This document shows positions 1 to 7,292 of a DNA stretch of 25,958 nucleotides, one piece after another. The stretch covers positions 1 to 25,958 of the forward strand of contig JAWCMT010000023.1 of assembly GCA_038849555.1 (NCBI GenBank), read 5' to 3'. Position 1 is the stretch's first letter, and every line of letters begins with the position of its first letter. Source of the DNA: JAOAIV01 sp038849555 (lineage in GTDB: Archaea; Thermoproteota; Bathyarchaeia; Bathyarchaeales; Bathycorpusculaceae). The translations under genes and the position numbers were made by a program. The notes under the pieces are model-generated. The model was not told the DNA's origin. It searched no databases and was given only the letters and a program-made list of their open reading frames with translations.

Positions 1-225
1 TTCAGGGTTGTCAATGAGAGCTGGCAGTTCGGCGGGATTTGGCAGTTCTATGGCGGCGCGGATGTTGCGCACGAAGCTGTAGGCATTGTATTTGCATGAT
101 TCGCAGTAAAGCCCGCAGGACTGGCAGAAGCACGGGTCATTTATGAGGTTACGTATCACGCGCTCCATGAAGTCCTTGCTGTAAACGAAGACTAGCGAGA
201 TGCCTTCTTTGCTTGTTTGGCTCAT
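1..225 (-). CDS. Cys-rich DUF166-like protein (partial, C-terminus outside window)
   Basis: Only the first 75 codons are present; the gene runs off the left edge. It starts with ATG at 225, preceded by an AGGAG ribosome binding site, 12 bases after the stop of the upstream thioredoxin-like gene, so the two are probably one operon. The N-terminus reads MSQTSKEGISLVFVYSKDF, followed by a cysteine cluster with pattern CxCxxCxxxCxxC around residues 31-42 (FCQSCGLYCESCK). This layout, a beta-strand then ERVIRNLINDP then paired CxxC motifs, resembles archaeal DUF166 proteins of unknown function. The family call is from memory of the pattern and not certain. The cysteines could bind metal or be redox active, which would fit the neighbouring disulfide oxidoreductase. 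Confidence 0.5.
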   Translation of the reverse strand, partial: MSQTSKEGISLVFVYSKDFMERVIRNLINDPCFCQSCGLYCESCKYNAYSFVRNIRAAIELPNPAELPALIDNPE

Positions 226-237
226 GCGCGGCTGCTC

Positions 238-882
238 CTAAAATGCGCCGAGAAGCACATGCTCAGCGAATAAATCCTCGCTGAAGGCGCCGACGAACTC
301 GATTTTCTCGTTGATAACTACTTTTGGAACGCCGATTACGGCGTATTTTTGAGCTAAATGTGGAAATTCTCCGCCGTCGATAACGTCCGCGCGTATTAGG
401 TCGCTTTCAACGGCCAGCTTATGCGCAACCGTTGCCGCTACAGGGCAGTGCGGGCAGGTTAAACTTACGAAGACTTGGATGTGCACGGGTGCTTTGACTT
501 CGCTCAGAATCGCCCTCGTCTTTTCTGAAATGTCTGTCTTGCCCTTTGAAACGTTGATTACTGCTTCTACTAAGGTTTGAAATTCATAGCCGTATGGTAT
601 CCCGTAGATGCGTACGCCGTAATCCTTCTCGCTGACGATGGCTAACGCGGGAATCTTGTCTATGCCATACTCCTTGGCTTTAGCGGCATCAGCCACAAAA
701 TCATAAACCTCAACCGCTATTTTATCGCTGAGGGTCGCAAGCTCCTGTGCAAGCTGCCGCGTGTTAGCGCAGAAGTCGCACTCGACTTCTTGGGTGAATA
801 CTAAGATTTTCACGGGGTTAACCAGTTTCTCCTTGAATTCACGGCGGAGGAAATCCTTCTTATCATCAGGTATAAGACTCAC
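238..882 (-). CDS. Protein disulfide oxidoreductase (tandem thioredoxin/glutaredoxin-like domains)
   Basis: A 214-residue protein with two thioredoxin-fold units. The first has its redox pair at C35-x-x-C38 (CDFC) with a cis-Pro loop near P78 (KIPAL). The second has C143-x-x-C146 (CPHC) with a cis-Pro loop GVPKVV near residue 187. Length and double-CxxC layout match the archaeal/thermophile PDO family, which forms, reduces and shuffles disulfides in the cytoplasm and can receive electrons from a thioredoxin reductase. The start is GTG at 882, with GGAGG (plus strand 890-894) seven bases upstream. A downstream gene rich in CxxC motifs follows after 12 bases, and an OsmC/flavodiiron operon diverges from it, so it sits in a redox or oxidative-stress neighbourhood. 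Confidence 0.9.
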   Translation of the reverse strand: MSLIPDDKKDFLRREFKEKLVNPVKILVFTQEVECDFCANTRQLAQELATLSDKIAVEVYDFVADAAKAKEYGIDKIPALAIVSEKDYGVRIYGIPYGYEFQTLVEAVINVSKGKTDISEKTRAILSEVKAPVHIQVFVSLTCPHCPVAATVAHKLAVESDLIRADVIDGGEFPHLAQKYAVIGVPKVVINEKIEFVGAFSEDLFAEHVLLGAF

Positions 883-889
883 AGTTTAT

Positions 890-894
890 CCTCC
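890..894 (-). promoter_or_regulatory. Ribosome binding site fixing the GTG start of the disulfide oxidoreductase
   Basis: On the minus strand this reads GGAGG and lies seven bases before the GTG at 882, supporting GTG over downstream candidates. A TTTAAA element at 922-927 on the same strand lies about 40 bases upstream of the start and is a plausible TATA box. Confidence 0.6.
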
Positions 895-1010
895 AACAAG
901 AAGTTATCAACAACATGCACGTTTAAATGATAAACTCGACGCCCATGCATATTATCTTTACTGGTCTCCGACGGCAAATTCGTCATGAAGCCGCGTATAG
1001 ACGAAATCAA

Positions 1011-1016
1011 TATAAA
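1011..1016 (+). promoter_or_regulatory. Candidate TATA box of the OsmC-flavodiiron operon
   Basis: The hexamer TATAAA lies about 70 bases before the preferred TTG start at 1083, which would give a leader of roughly 40 bases containing the GGGAG ribosome binding site at 1070-1074. Position and sequence fit an archaeal promoter; there is no direct evidence of transcription. Confidence 0.4.
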
Positions 1017-1082
1017 CCATGCATGCGTTGAAATTTCCTGTTAATTTTGGCTGAAAAGTCATGGAGAAAGGGAGATGAAAAC

Positions 1083-1523
1083 TTGGCTAGTAAACTTTAT
1101 GCAAGAGCCAGAATAATTCAGGGATACGAAGTAGCCTTAGACAACGGCAGATCACACTGCACCATCGCAGACCAACCCACCCAAACATTTCCTGGATTTG
1201 GACCTACACCGCTGGAACTCTGCGTGATGAGCCACGCAGGCTGCTATGCCACCATCGCGGCGATTACGGCGCGGAAGATGCGGCTTCCACTCAAGGGTTG
1301 CGACGTCAAGGTTGAGGCGGTAAAAAGCGAGAAAGCGGGCACAATAATTGAGGAGAAAATTGACATACTCTTTAAGCTTGACGCTCCGAAGGATAGGCTG
1401 CAGCGGCTGCATGAAGTCACATTAAAAAATTGTCCCGTGGGCATCCTGTTTGAAAAGGCTGGTGTACAAATAACCTATAAGTTACGGATGCAAAAGGAGA
1501 ATGGAGAAGTGGAAGAATTATGA
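1083..1523 (+). CDS. OsmC/Ohr family peroxidase-like protein
   Basis: OsmC-family proteins reduce organic hydroperoxides with a pair of conserved cysteines. With the TTG start at 1083 the protein is about 146 residues; the two cysteines are C54 in HAGCYATIA and C117 in KNCPVG, both in the normal family context. The start at 1083 is preferred because GGGAG (1070-1074) lies eight bases upstream; the frame is open back to another TTG at 1047, which has no ribosome binding site. The stop overlaps the start of the flavodiiron gene by four bases (ATGA), so the two are translationally coupled. An organic-peroxide or thiol-dependent defence role beside an oxygen reductase is reasonable, but the substrate is not known. 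Confidence 0.87.
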   Translation: MASKLYARARIIQGYEVALDNGRSHCTIADQPTQTFPGFGPTPLELCVMSHAGCYATIAAITARKMRLPLKGCDVKVEAVKSEKAGTIIEEKIDILFKLDAPKDRLQRLHEVTLKNCPVGILFEKAGVQITYKLRMQKENGEVEEL

Positions 1524-2704
1524 ACAGTGTAGTTTTAGCTGAGGGCATAGACTGGGTTGGCGTTGTCGACTGGAACATACGCGATTTCCACGGTTACGTA
1601 ACTCGCAGGGGCACCACGTACAACGCTTACCTGATCCGAGACGAGAAGACAGCGCTGGTGGACACCGTTAAGCACACGTTCGCCAATGAACTACTCCAGA
1701 AAATCTGCATGCGCGTAGACCCAGAGAAAATCGATTATATAATCGTCAATCATGTGGAGATGGATCACTCAAGCAGCTTGCCCGTGATTGCGAAGTACGC
1801 GAAAAACGCAACAATAATAGCATCTGCACGCGGCAAAGACGCCATAATCGAGCATTACGGCTCGGACTTCCGCATTGAAGTCGTGAAAACAGGCGATGAG
1901 CTGAAGCTGGGCAAGCGGACGCTGCGGTTTATAGAGGCGCCTATGCTGCATTGGCCTGACAGCATGTTCACCTACGTGGTTGAGGACAAAATCCTAATGC
2001 CAAACGACGCGTTTGGGCAGCATCTTGCCACATCAGCGCGCTTCGACGACGAAGTTGACGAGCACGTTCTGATGGAAGAGGCCAAAACGTATTACGCTAA
2101 CATTTTGATGCCGCTGGCGCCGCTGATAACGCGCAAGCTTGAGGAAGTCACCCAGATGGGCATTCCAATCGCGATGATTGCGCCAAGCCATGGCGTAATC
2201 TGGCGCGCTAACCCGGCGAGGATAATTAAGGCTTATGCGGACTGGAGCGCAGGCGCCGCGAAGAACAAGGTGGTTGTTGTTTATGATACCATGTGGGGCA
2301 GCACTGACAAGATGGCGCGTGCCATGGCGGAAGGCGCCGCAAGCCAAGGCGTAGAAGTTAAGTTGCTGAAGCTAAGAGCCGCGGACCTCACGGAGGCCAT
2401 GACGGAAATCCTAGACGCCAAAGCGGTGTTTGTTGGTTCGCCTACGCTTAACAACGGCATGTTCCCCACCATAAGCTCTTTCCTAACCTACGCGGCGGGT
2501 TTAAAGCCTAAAGGCAAACTATGGAGCTTCTTCGGCTCCTACGGCTGGGGCGGCGGCGCAGTAAAAGGCATGACAGAGATGGCACAGAAAGCAGGCTTCC
2601 AAATTCACGAGCCCAGCATCGAAGTGAAATACGTTCCCGACCAAGCGGACCTAAAGAAGTGCTTTGAACACGGGCAGCAAATAGCCGCAAAAATCAAAAC
2701 CTAA
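1520..2704 (+). CDS. fprA: Flavodiiron protein (FprA, A-type flavoprotein)
   Basis: A 394-residue flavodiiron protein, the usual class A length. The N-terminal metallo-beta-lactamase-like domain (about 1-248) carries the diiron ligands: H78, E80, D82 and H83 in HVEMDHSS, H144 in LHWPDS, D163 in PNDAF and H224 in PSHGV. The C-terminal flavodoxin domain (about 250-394) begins VVVVYDTMWGSTDKMA, an FMN phosphate-binding loop. In anaerobic archaea this family reduces oxygen to water, in methanogens with F420H2 as donor; some members reduce nitric oxide. All metal ligands are present, so it is expected to be active. No separate rubredoxin gene is seen in the window. It is the second gene of the OsmC operon and starts inside the preceding stop. 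Confidence 0.95.
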   Translation: MNSVVLAEGIDWVGVVDWNIRDFHGYVTRRGTTYNAYLIRDEKTALVDTVKHTFANELLQKICMRVDPEKIDYIIVNHVEMDHSSSLPVIAKYAKNATIIASARGKDAIIEHYGSDFRIEVVKTGDELKLGKRTLRFIEAPMLHWPDSMFTYVVEDKILMPNDAFGQHLATSARFDDEVDEHVLMEEAKTYYANILMPLAPLITRKLEEVTQMGIPIAMIAPSHGVIWRANPARIIKAYADWSAGAAKNKVVVVYDTMWGSTDKMARAMAEGAASQGVEVKLLKLRAADLTEAMTEILDAKAVFVGSPTLNNGMFPTISSFLTYAAGLKPKGKLWSFFGSYGWGGGAVKGMTEMAQKAGFQIHEPSIEVKYVPDQADLKKCFEHGQQIAAKIKT

Positions 2705-2921
2705 CCCCCCCCCTTTTAGTTTCAAATGTGCAAAAACAACAGTAGCTACACCATGACCTAATGCAAGCGCAAGACAAACACAAGGGTTAGCCAATCGGTT
2801 ACGCCATTGGTATTGAAGCATCCGCAATCATCGGTCATTTTCCGCCAGCCCAACCAGCACTAGGCATAACGGTATACACAAGCTCGGCTGAGCCAAGGTA
2901 AGCGTGCATTTAATTAAAAGG

Positions 2922-2927
2922 TTTAAA
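2922..2927 (+). promoter_or_regulatory. Candidate TATA box upstream of the DNA polymerase gene
   Basis: TTTAAA in the context GTTTAAAGGC lies about 40 bases before the GTG start at 2964, predicting a very short leader. The same string GTTTAAAGG occurs in front of the HExxH gene (8947-8952). The preceding interval 2705-2921 shows no coding sequence; it begins with a nine-C tract and TTTT just after the flavodiiron stop. Confidence 0.4.
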
Positions 2928-2963
2928 GGCTTTTGCCGCGTATTTTACTGTAGGCGATAACTT

Positions 2964-5348
2964 GTGAAGGTTACTTTTTGGCTTCTAGACATTAACTCCG
3001 AGCTGCGAGATGGCGCCGCGGAACTGTGGCTCTGGGGAATCACGGAAAAAGGCGAAAGAGCGCTAATCATTGACAGGAATTTTTTTGGCTATTTTTACGC
3101 CGTAATTGCAGAAAACTTTGACCCAGCAAAAGTTCTTGAAGAAATAAGAAAAAAGCACAATGCGTCAATAGTGACGCTGGAGGTTGCTTCGCGCAAATTC
3201 TTCGGAAAACCCGTGCAGACCATAAAGGTTTACTGCAGAAGCCCCGAAGAAACCGCAAGGCTTGCAAAGGCGCTTCGAGCCGTCGAAGGCGTAGAAGAGT
3301 GCCTCGAAGATGACGTTCGCTTCGCCATGCAATACCTCGTCAGCAACAATGTGGTTCCATGCAGCTGGCATGAAGTAGACGCAGACGAAGCGGAAACCAC
3401 CCTTGGCGTTCGCGCAGACAAAATCTACACTGCCAAGGCACCACCGAAACTGCTTGACAGGCACGATACGCCGGCGCTGCGCATTCTCAGCTTCTCGATG
3501 ACTTGTTACAGCCGCGAAGGCTCACCGAAACCCGAAAGAAACCCCGTCGTGATAATCTCAACAGCAACAAGCAGCGGCGAAGAAAAACAGTTCCTCGCAA
3601 ACGAAGACAGAGACGACAAGCCACTGCTGGAGCAGTTCATAAGCTACGTCAAGAAAATCGACCCAGACGTCATCGTGGGCTACGGCACAAACACGGTTAA
3701 TTGGCCTTACTTGAAGGAACGCAGCAGCAAACTTGGGCTACGGCTATGCATAGACCGCGCATGCGCTGAGCCACACACTAGCGTTTACGGGCATACATCG
3801 CTAACCGGCATCGCTAACTTGGACCTCGCAGACTTCGCAGACGAATTTCCCGACGTGAAAGTCAAAAACCTCCACAACCTCGCAGACTACTTGGGCATCA
3901 CGAAAACCACGCAGCAGCAGATAATAGAAGACGTGGACTTCGCAGATTACTGGGATGACAAGCAAAAACGCGAGGCACTCAAAACCTTCTCCAGCGAAAA
4001 CGCACGCAAAATTAAAGGCGTAACAGTAGCACTCTTAGACTTCGCTATCCAACTCTCAAGCCTCGTAGGCTTGCCGCTAGATCACGTGATGACGGCGGCC
4101 GTCGGCTTCCGAGTAGAATGGTTCCTCATAAAACACGCACAGAAAATCGGCGAGCTCACACCAAAACGTGTGGAGCAGCCTTACAGACCCTACGCTGGAG
4201 GCATCGTACTCAAGCCACAAGCAGGACTCCACGCGAACATTGCAGTCTTAGACTTCAAATCCATGTACCCCAACATAATGATTGCCTATAACCTTTCACC
4301 AGACACTTACGTACCGTCAACAGAGCAGGCGCCGCCAAACGAGGTATTCGAAGCCCCCGAAGTCAAACACAAATTCCGGAAAAAACCAGCAGGCTTCTAC
4401 AAAGAAGTCTTATCTTACCTAATTAACACGAGAAATGAAATCCGCGCCAAAATGAAAGCGCTAGACTCAAAAAGCACCGAATACCAAGTCTTGGATGCAA
4501 GGCAAAAAGCTGTTAAAGTCATCACAAACGCCGCTTATGGCTATGCTGGCTGGACAGGCGCAAGATGGTACCGCAAGCCGGTAGCTGAAGCAGCATCAGC
4601 ATGGGGCAGACACACAATTCTCTCCGCCATCAAAATGGCAGAGCAGAAGGGCTTACGAGTCATTTACGGCGACACAGACAGCTTATTCGTAGCTTATGAG
4701 GAAAAGAAAACCCAAGAGCTGGAAACCCAAATCAAGCAGGAATTAGGCTTAGAAATTGAACGGGGAAAACTTTACACGCGCATTTTCTTCACAGAAGCCA
4801 AAAAACGCTACGCAGGGCTCCTGCCCGATGGAAGCCTCGACATTGTCGGCTTAGAAGTTATCCGCGGAGACTGGGCAGAAGTCGCCAAGAAAGTTCAGGA
4901 GCACGTTTTAGAAATAATCCTTAAAGAGCAGGCGCCCAGCAAGGCAGCCGATTATGTACGTGGCATCATAGCGGATTTAAGACAAAGGAAAATGCCTTTC
5001 CGTGATCTCATCATCTGGAAAACTCTCACAAAGCCTGTGGAAGAATACAAAATAAAGACTTCACATGTGGAAGCCGCGAAGGCGTTGAGCAGCAAAGGCT
5101 GGAAAATGACTGTAGGCGACAAAGTAGGCTACGTAATCTTGGCTGGCGAGGGACGCCTCTACGACAGAGTGAAACCCTACGTTTTCGCCACTTACAATGA
5201 AGTGGACACTGAGTACTACGTGACCAAGCAGGTTGTGCCCGCAGCAGCTCGCGTGCTCGAGTTCTTCGGCATAACAGAAGAAGAGTTGCTGAAGCCGCAT
5301 AAAAAAGAAAGCAGCGCAAGAAGCCTGATGGACTTCATGCGTGGCTAA
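2964..5348 (+). CDS. Family B DNA polymerase with degenerate proofreading exonuclease
   Basis: A 794-residue archaeal B-family DNA polymerase. The polymerase centre is intact: motif A DFKSMYPNI (D430), motif B KVITNAAYG (K518-G526) and motif C YGDTDS (D570, D572). The N-terminal and exonuclease domains align well with euryarchaeal PolB, but the catalytic acids are gone. The Exo I consensus FDIET is FSMTC (D to S178, E to T180). Exo II FDFPYL is VNWPYL (D to N246). Exo III YxxxD is FSSEN (D to N346). The surrounding spacing is preserved; for example, 26 residues separate the Exo III position from the end of the conserved SxLVGxPL block, as in Pfu polymerase. Inference: an active polymerase without 3'-5' proofreading. 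The start is GTG at 2964. It is convergent with dnaG, with stops overlapping by three bases. Whether it is the main replicase or an accessory enzyme cannot be told here. Confidence 0.95.
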   Translation: MKVTFWLLDINSELRDGAAELWLWGITEKGERALIIDRNFFGYFYAVIAENFDPAKVLEEIRKKHNASIVTLEVASRKFFGKPVQTIKVYCRSPEETARLAKALRAVEGVEECLEDDVRFAMQYLVSNNVVPCSWHEVDADEAETTLGVRADKIYTAKAPPKLLDRHDTPALRILSFSMTCYSREGSPKPERNPVVIISTATSSGEEKQFLANEDRDDKPLLEQFISYVKKIDPDVIVGYGTNTVNWPYLKERSSKLGLRLCIDRACAEPHTSVYGHTSLTGIANLDLADFADEFPDVKVKNLHNLADYLGITKTTQQQIIEDVDFADYWDDKQKREALKTFSSENARKIKGVTVALLDFAIQLSSLVGLPLDHVMTAAVGFRVEWFLIKHAQKIGELTPKRVEQPYRPYAGGIVLKPQAGLHANIAVLDFKSMYPNIMIAYNLSPDTYVPSTEQAPPNEVFEAPEVKHKFRKKPAGFYKEVLSYLINTRNEIRAKMKALDSKSTEYQVLDARQKAVKVITNAAYGYAGWTGARWYRKPVAEAASAWGRHTILSAIKMAEQKGLRVIYGDTDSLFVAYEEKKTQELETQIKQELGLEIERGKLYTRIFFTEAKKRYAGLLPDGSLDIVGLEVIRGDWAEVAKKVQEHVLEIILKEQAPSKAADYVRGIIADLRQRKMPFRDLIIWKTLTKPVEEYKIKTSHVEAAKALSSKGWKMTVGDKVGYVILAGEGRLYDRVKPYVFATYNEVDTEYYVTKQVVPAAARVLEFFGITEEELLKPHKKESSARSLMDFMRG

Positions 5349-6421
5349 CTTGGAAGGACATCTTTAAAGGTTAAGAGCTCCACATTCAGCGCGGGTTTCA
5401 CGGCTTCCGAAAGGCGGGAAGCAACTATACGCTTAATGTTCCTTTCACTGGCCATATCCACAATCCGCTGAGTAATAATGCCATCGAAGACCACGGTGTC
5501 CACGTTAGTTACCTGCTGCAGTCTTTCGGCTAGCTGGCTAACAGGCAGCCGCTCAACTTGCTCAAGCTTCTCGTTAAGAAGAACAGCCTCAAGCGTGCCC
5601 TGCAACTCCTTCGCCACCTTAACGATATCGTCTGGCACCTCAAGTTTAGGCTTTTCTTTCTTTGGCTTCAAAATGTCAGACACGGGAACACGAGCCGCTA
5701 ACGCTTCATAGATCTCTTTGCAGTTGCATTCCTCAATTTCTTTGCCTCGCGGGGCACGGCTAACATAGCGGATATTCGTAACCTGCAAAAGCTCTTTAAG
5801 GATTAGGTCGCCGCCGCGGTCGCCGTCCAAAAGCGCCGTCGCCTCCTTCTCTCGTGTGAGCTTTTTAATTGACTCCGGAACCTTCGCGCCCTCAAGCGCT
5901 ACCGTGTTCATAATTCCACAACGCATAAGGTTAATTACGTCCGCGCGGCCTTCCACAATAATAATTTCCTTTGAATTCTCCAGTTCAGGCCCAGCAGGCA
6001 GCTCCTCAGGCCCGTACTTCTCAACTTTGCCAATTTTCATCGTATCCGAAATCTGTTTATAGACCTCGTCCACGCTCGGCATGGACTCAATATTCCACTT
6101 ATGCAGAATCTCCTTAGCACGGTCAATGATTACCTTGCGTCTTGCTTCCCGAACGTCTTCGACACGGTCCAGCACCACTTTTGCTGCGCATGGGCCCACG
6201 CGGTTTATGCTCTCTATGCTTGCGGCGATTAACGCTGTGCTAACGCGGTCTAAGCTTGTTGGAACAGTTATCGTACCCGTCGTGCGGTCATTTTTTGAGT
6301 GTAAATCAATTTCAATTCTGCCTATACGACCTGTTTTCTGGAGTTCTCTAAGGTCAAGTTCAGGCCCGAAAAGTCCTTCTGTCTGACCGAAAACTGCGCC
6401 TATAACATCAGGTTTCTCCAC
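5345..6421 (-). CDS. dnaG: Archaeal DnaG-like primase (Toprim protein)
   Basis: A Toprim-domain protein of the archaeal DnaG family, known as an RNA-exosome-associated subunit and also reported to make primers. From the GTG at 6421 it has 358 residues. The conserved N-terminal block VIGAVFGQTEGLFG and LRELQKTGRIGRIE is present; Toprim residues are E157 (IIVEGRADV) and D199/D201 (LLDGDRGGD). Archaeal homologues normally begin about 14 residues earlier, and the upstream frame does encode a matching segment (KYIIHAKFEIEGVV), but it contains no ATG, GTG or TTG. The best-placed codon for the initiator Met is ATA at 6461-6463. The true gene may therefore extend to 6463 with an AUA start, or the base may be an assembly error. 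The C-terminal part (about 215-358) is less conserved. Confidence 0.93.
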   Translation of the reverse strand: MEKPDVIGAVFGQTEGLFGPELDLRELQKTGRIGRIEIDLHSKNDRTTGTITVPTSLDRVSTALIAASIESINRVGPCAAKVVLDRVEDVREARRKVIIDRAKEILHKWNIESMPSVDEVYKQISDTMKIGKVEKYGPEELPAGPELENSKEIIIVEGRADVINLMRCGIMNTVALEGAKVPESIKKLTREKEATALLDGDRGGDLILKELLQVTNIRYVSRAPRGKEIEECNCKEIYEALAARVPVSDILKPKKEKPKLEVPDDIVKVAKELQGTLEAVLLNEKLEQVERLPVSQLAERLQQVTNVDTVVFDGIITQRIVDMASERNIKRIVASRLSEAVKPALNVELLTFKDVLPS

Positions 6422-6583
6422 AACGCCTTCTATCTCGAATTTAGCGTGTATGATATACTTTATGGTAAATGTTTGTGATGATCCCGTAAGCGTGCACCTC
6501 CAATGTGCAAGTTATTGAGTTAAGATTAATCACATGACACGAATTATTCTTCGCGTAACATGAGATTATTATCCTATAGTGTA

Positions 6584-6593
6584 TTTATATAAG
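6584..6593 (+). promoter_or_regulatory. Strong TATA-box-like element without an obvious downstream gene
   Basis: TTTATATAAG is a near-ideal archaeal TATA box. Transcription would begin near 6612-6618, but the next believable gene starts at 6839. The only open frame nearby (6579-6785) includes the box itself and has no recognisable features, so a non-coding transcript is possible. Confidence 0.4.
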
Positions 6594-6611
6594 GGGTGCA
6601 CTTGCTCTTTA

Positions 6612-6716
6612 AGGTTTCTGAAGCTTCAATTCAGAAAAACATTTGAAAGACTGCTGAGCCTTTCTGTTACTGTAGTTTTGAATTTTTCTATGCATAACAG
6701 TAACATTTTTTGTTAT
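6612..6716 (+). ncRNA. Possible small RNA with alternative hairpins
   Basis: Between the TATA element at 6584 and the zinc-ribbon gene there is no supported coding sequence. TGTTACTG (6665-6672) is the exact reverse complement of CAGTAACA (6698-6705), which is followed directly by a T6 run, like an intrinsic terminator with a long loop. The right arm overlaps ATAACA (6694-6699), which can instead pair with TGTTAT (6711-6716). The two structures exclude each other. No known RNA family is recognised; this is a structural suggestion only. The rest of the 6464-6838 interval holds nothing else I can name. Confidence 0.25.
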
Positions 6717-6838
6717 CCAGTTGCGGCAATACGTGGCCTTGGTGATGTGATAAATGGTTTTTCAGACAGAGGACGGTCGGCTTAGCCAAAAGTTTTATGA
6801 ACAAAAAGGGTCAAAGATAAACCTGAAAGTGAAAGTAC

Positions 6839-7162
6839 ATGGTTTACTGCACCAGATGCGGCGCTAATAACGCGGAAAACCACGCGTTTTGTATTAACTG
6901 CGGCGCCTCCCTTTATGGCGTGAAAGCTGAAGACAGATCTTACTGGAGACACCGACACTACAGGGGTGAATATTACAGTTTTCATCGAGGAAGGTGGGCA
7001 CTTAAAACTTTGATTGTTGGCGTAGCTATTGTTTTTATGGGGTTCAGTTTATTGCTTAGTGAAGCCTTCAATATACGTGTGCCATGGTGGGAAATTATCC
7101 TGATCCTCATAGGTTTCTGGTTGATCACACGTGCAATATTGAGAATGAAAGCCGGTCGCTAG
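6839..7162 (+). CDS. Zinc-ribbon membrane protein
   Basis: A 107-residue protein. Residues 4-22 form a double CxxC zinc ribbon (CTRCG and CINCG), a fold common at the N-terminus of archaeal membrane and regulatory proteins. A basic, histidine- and tyrosine-rich linker (about 30-54) follows, then two hydrophobic helices (about 56-75, LIVGVAIVFMGFSLLL, and 83-100, IILILIGFWLITRAIL), ending in a basic tail. The ribbon and both termini are probably cytoplasmic. The ATG start at 6839 has only a weak purine-rich stretch upstream. Function is unknown. It is followed after 130 bases by CTP synthase, with no sign of an operon. Confidence 0.7.
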   Translation: MVYCTRCGANNAENHAFCINCGASLYGVKAEDRSYWRHRHYRGEYYSFHRGRWALKTLIVGVAIVFMGFSLLLSEAFNIRVPWWEIILILIGFWLITRAILRMKAGR

Positions 7163-7292
7163 GTTTTAAGTGCATCTTCACAGAAACTAATAGGCTGAAC
7201 ATCAAGCGTTCAGTTCTTGCGTTCCCGTTTTGGCACGCAAAAAAGTTATATTAAGTGCCGCTGAAAAAGGGTAGGTTATTGCGGGGGAAACT

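Noticed and set aside
2705..2921. Possible RNA gene with short stems (CCAAT/ATTGG)
   Set aside because: Stems are short and common by chance, with no strong promoter or terminator framing them.
6579..6785. 68-codon open frame with a Cys-rich start
   Set aside because: It contains the TATA element, has no ribosome binding site and no recognisable domain; a chance frame is more likely.
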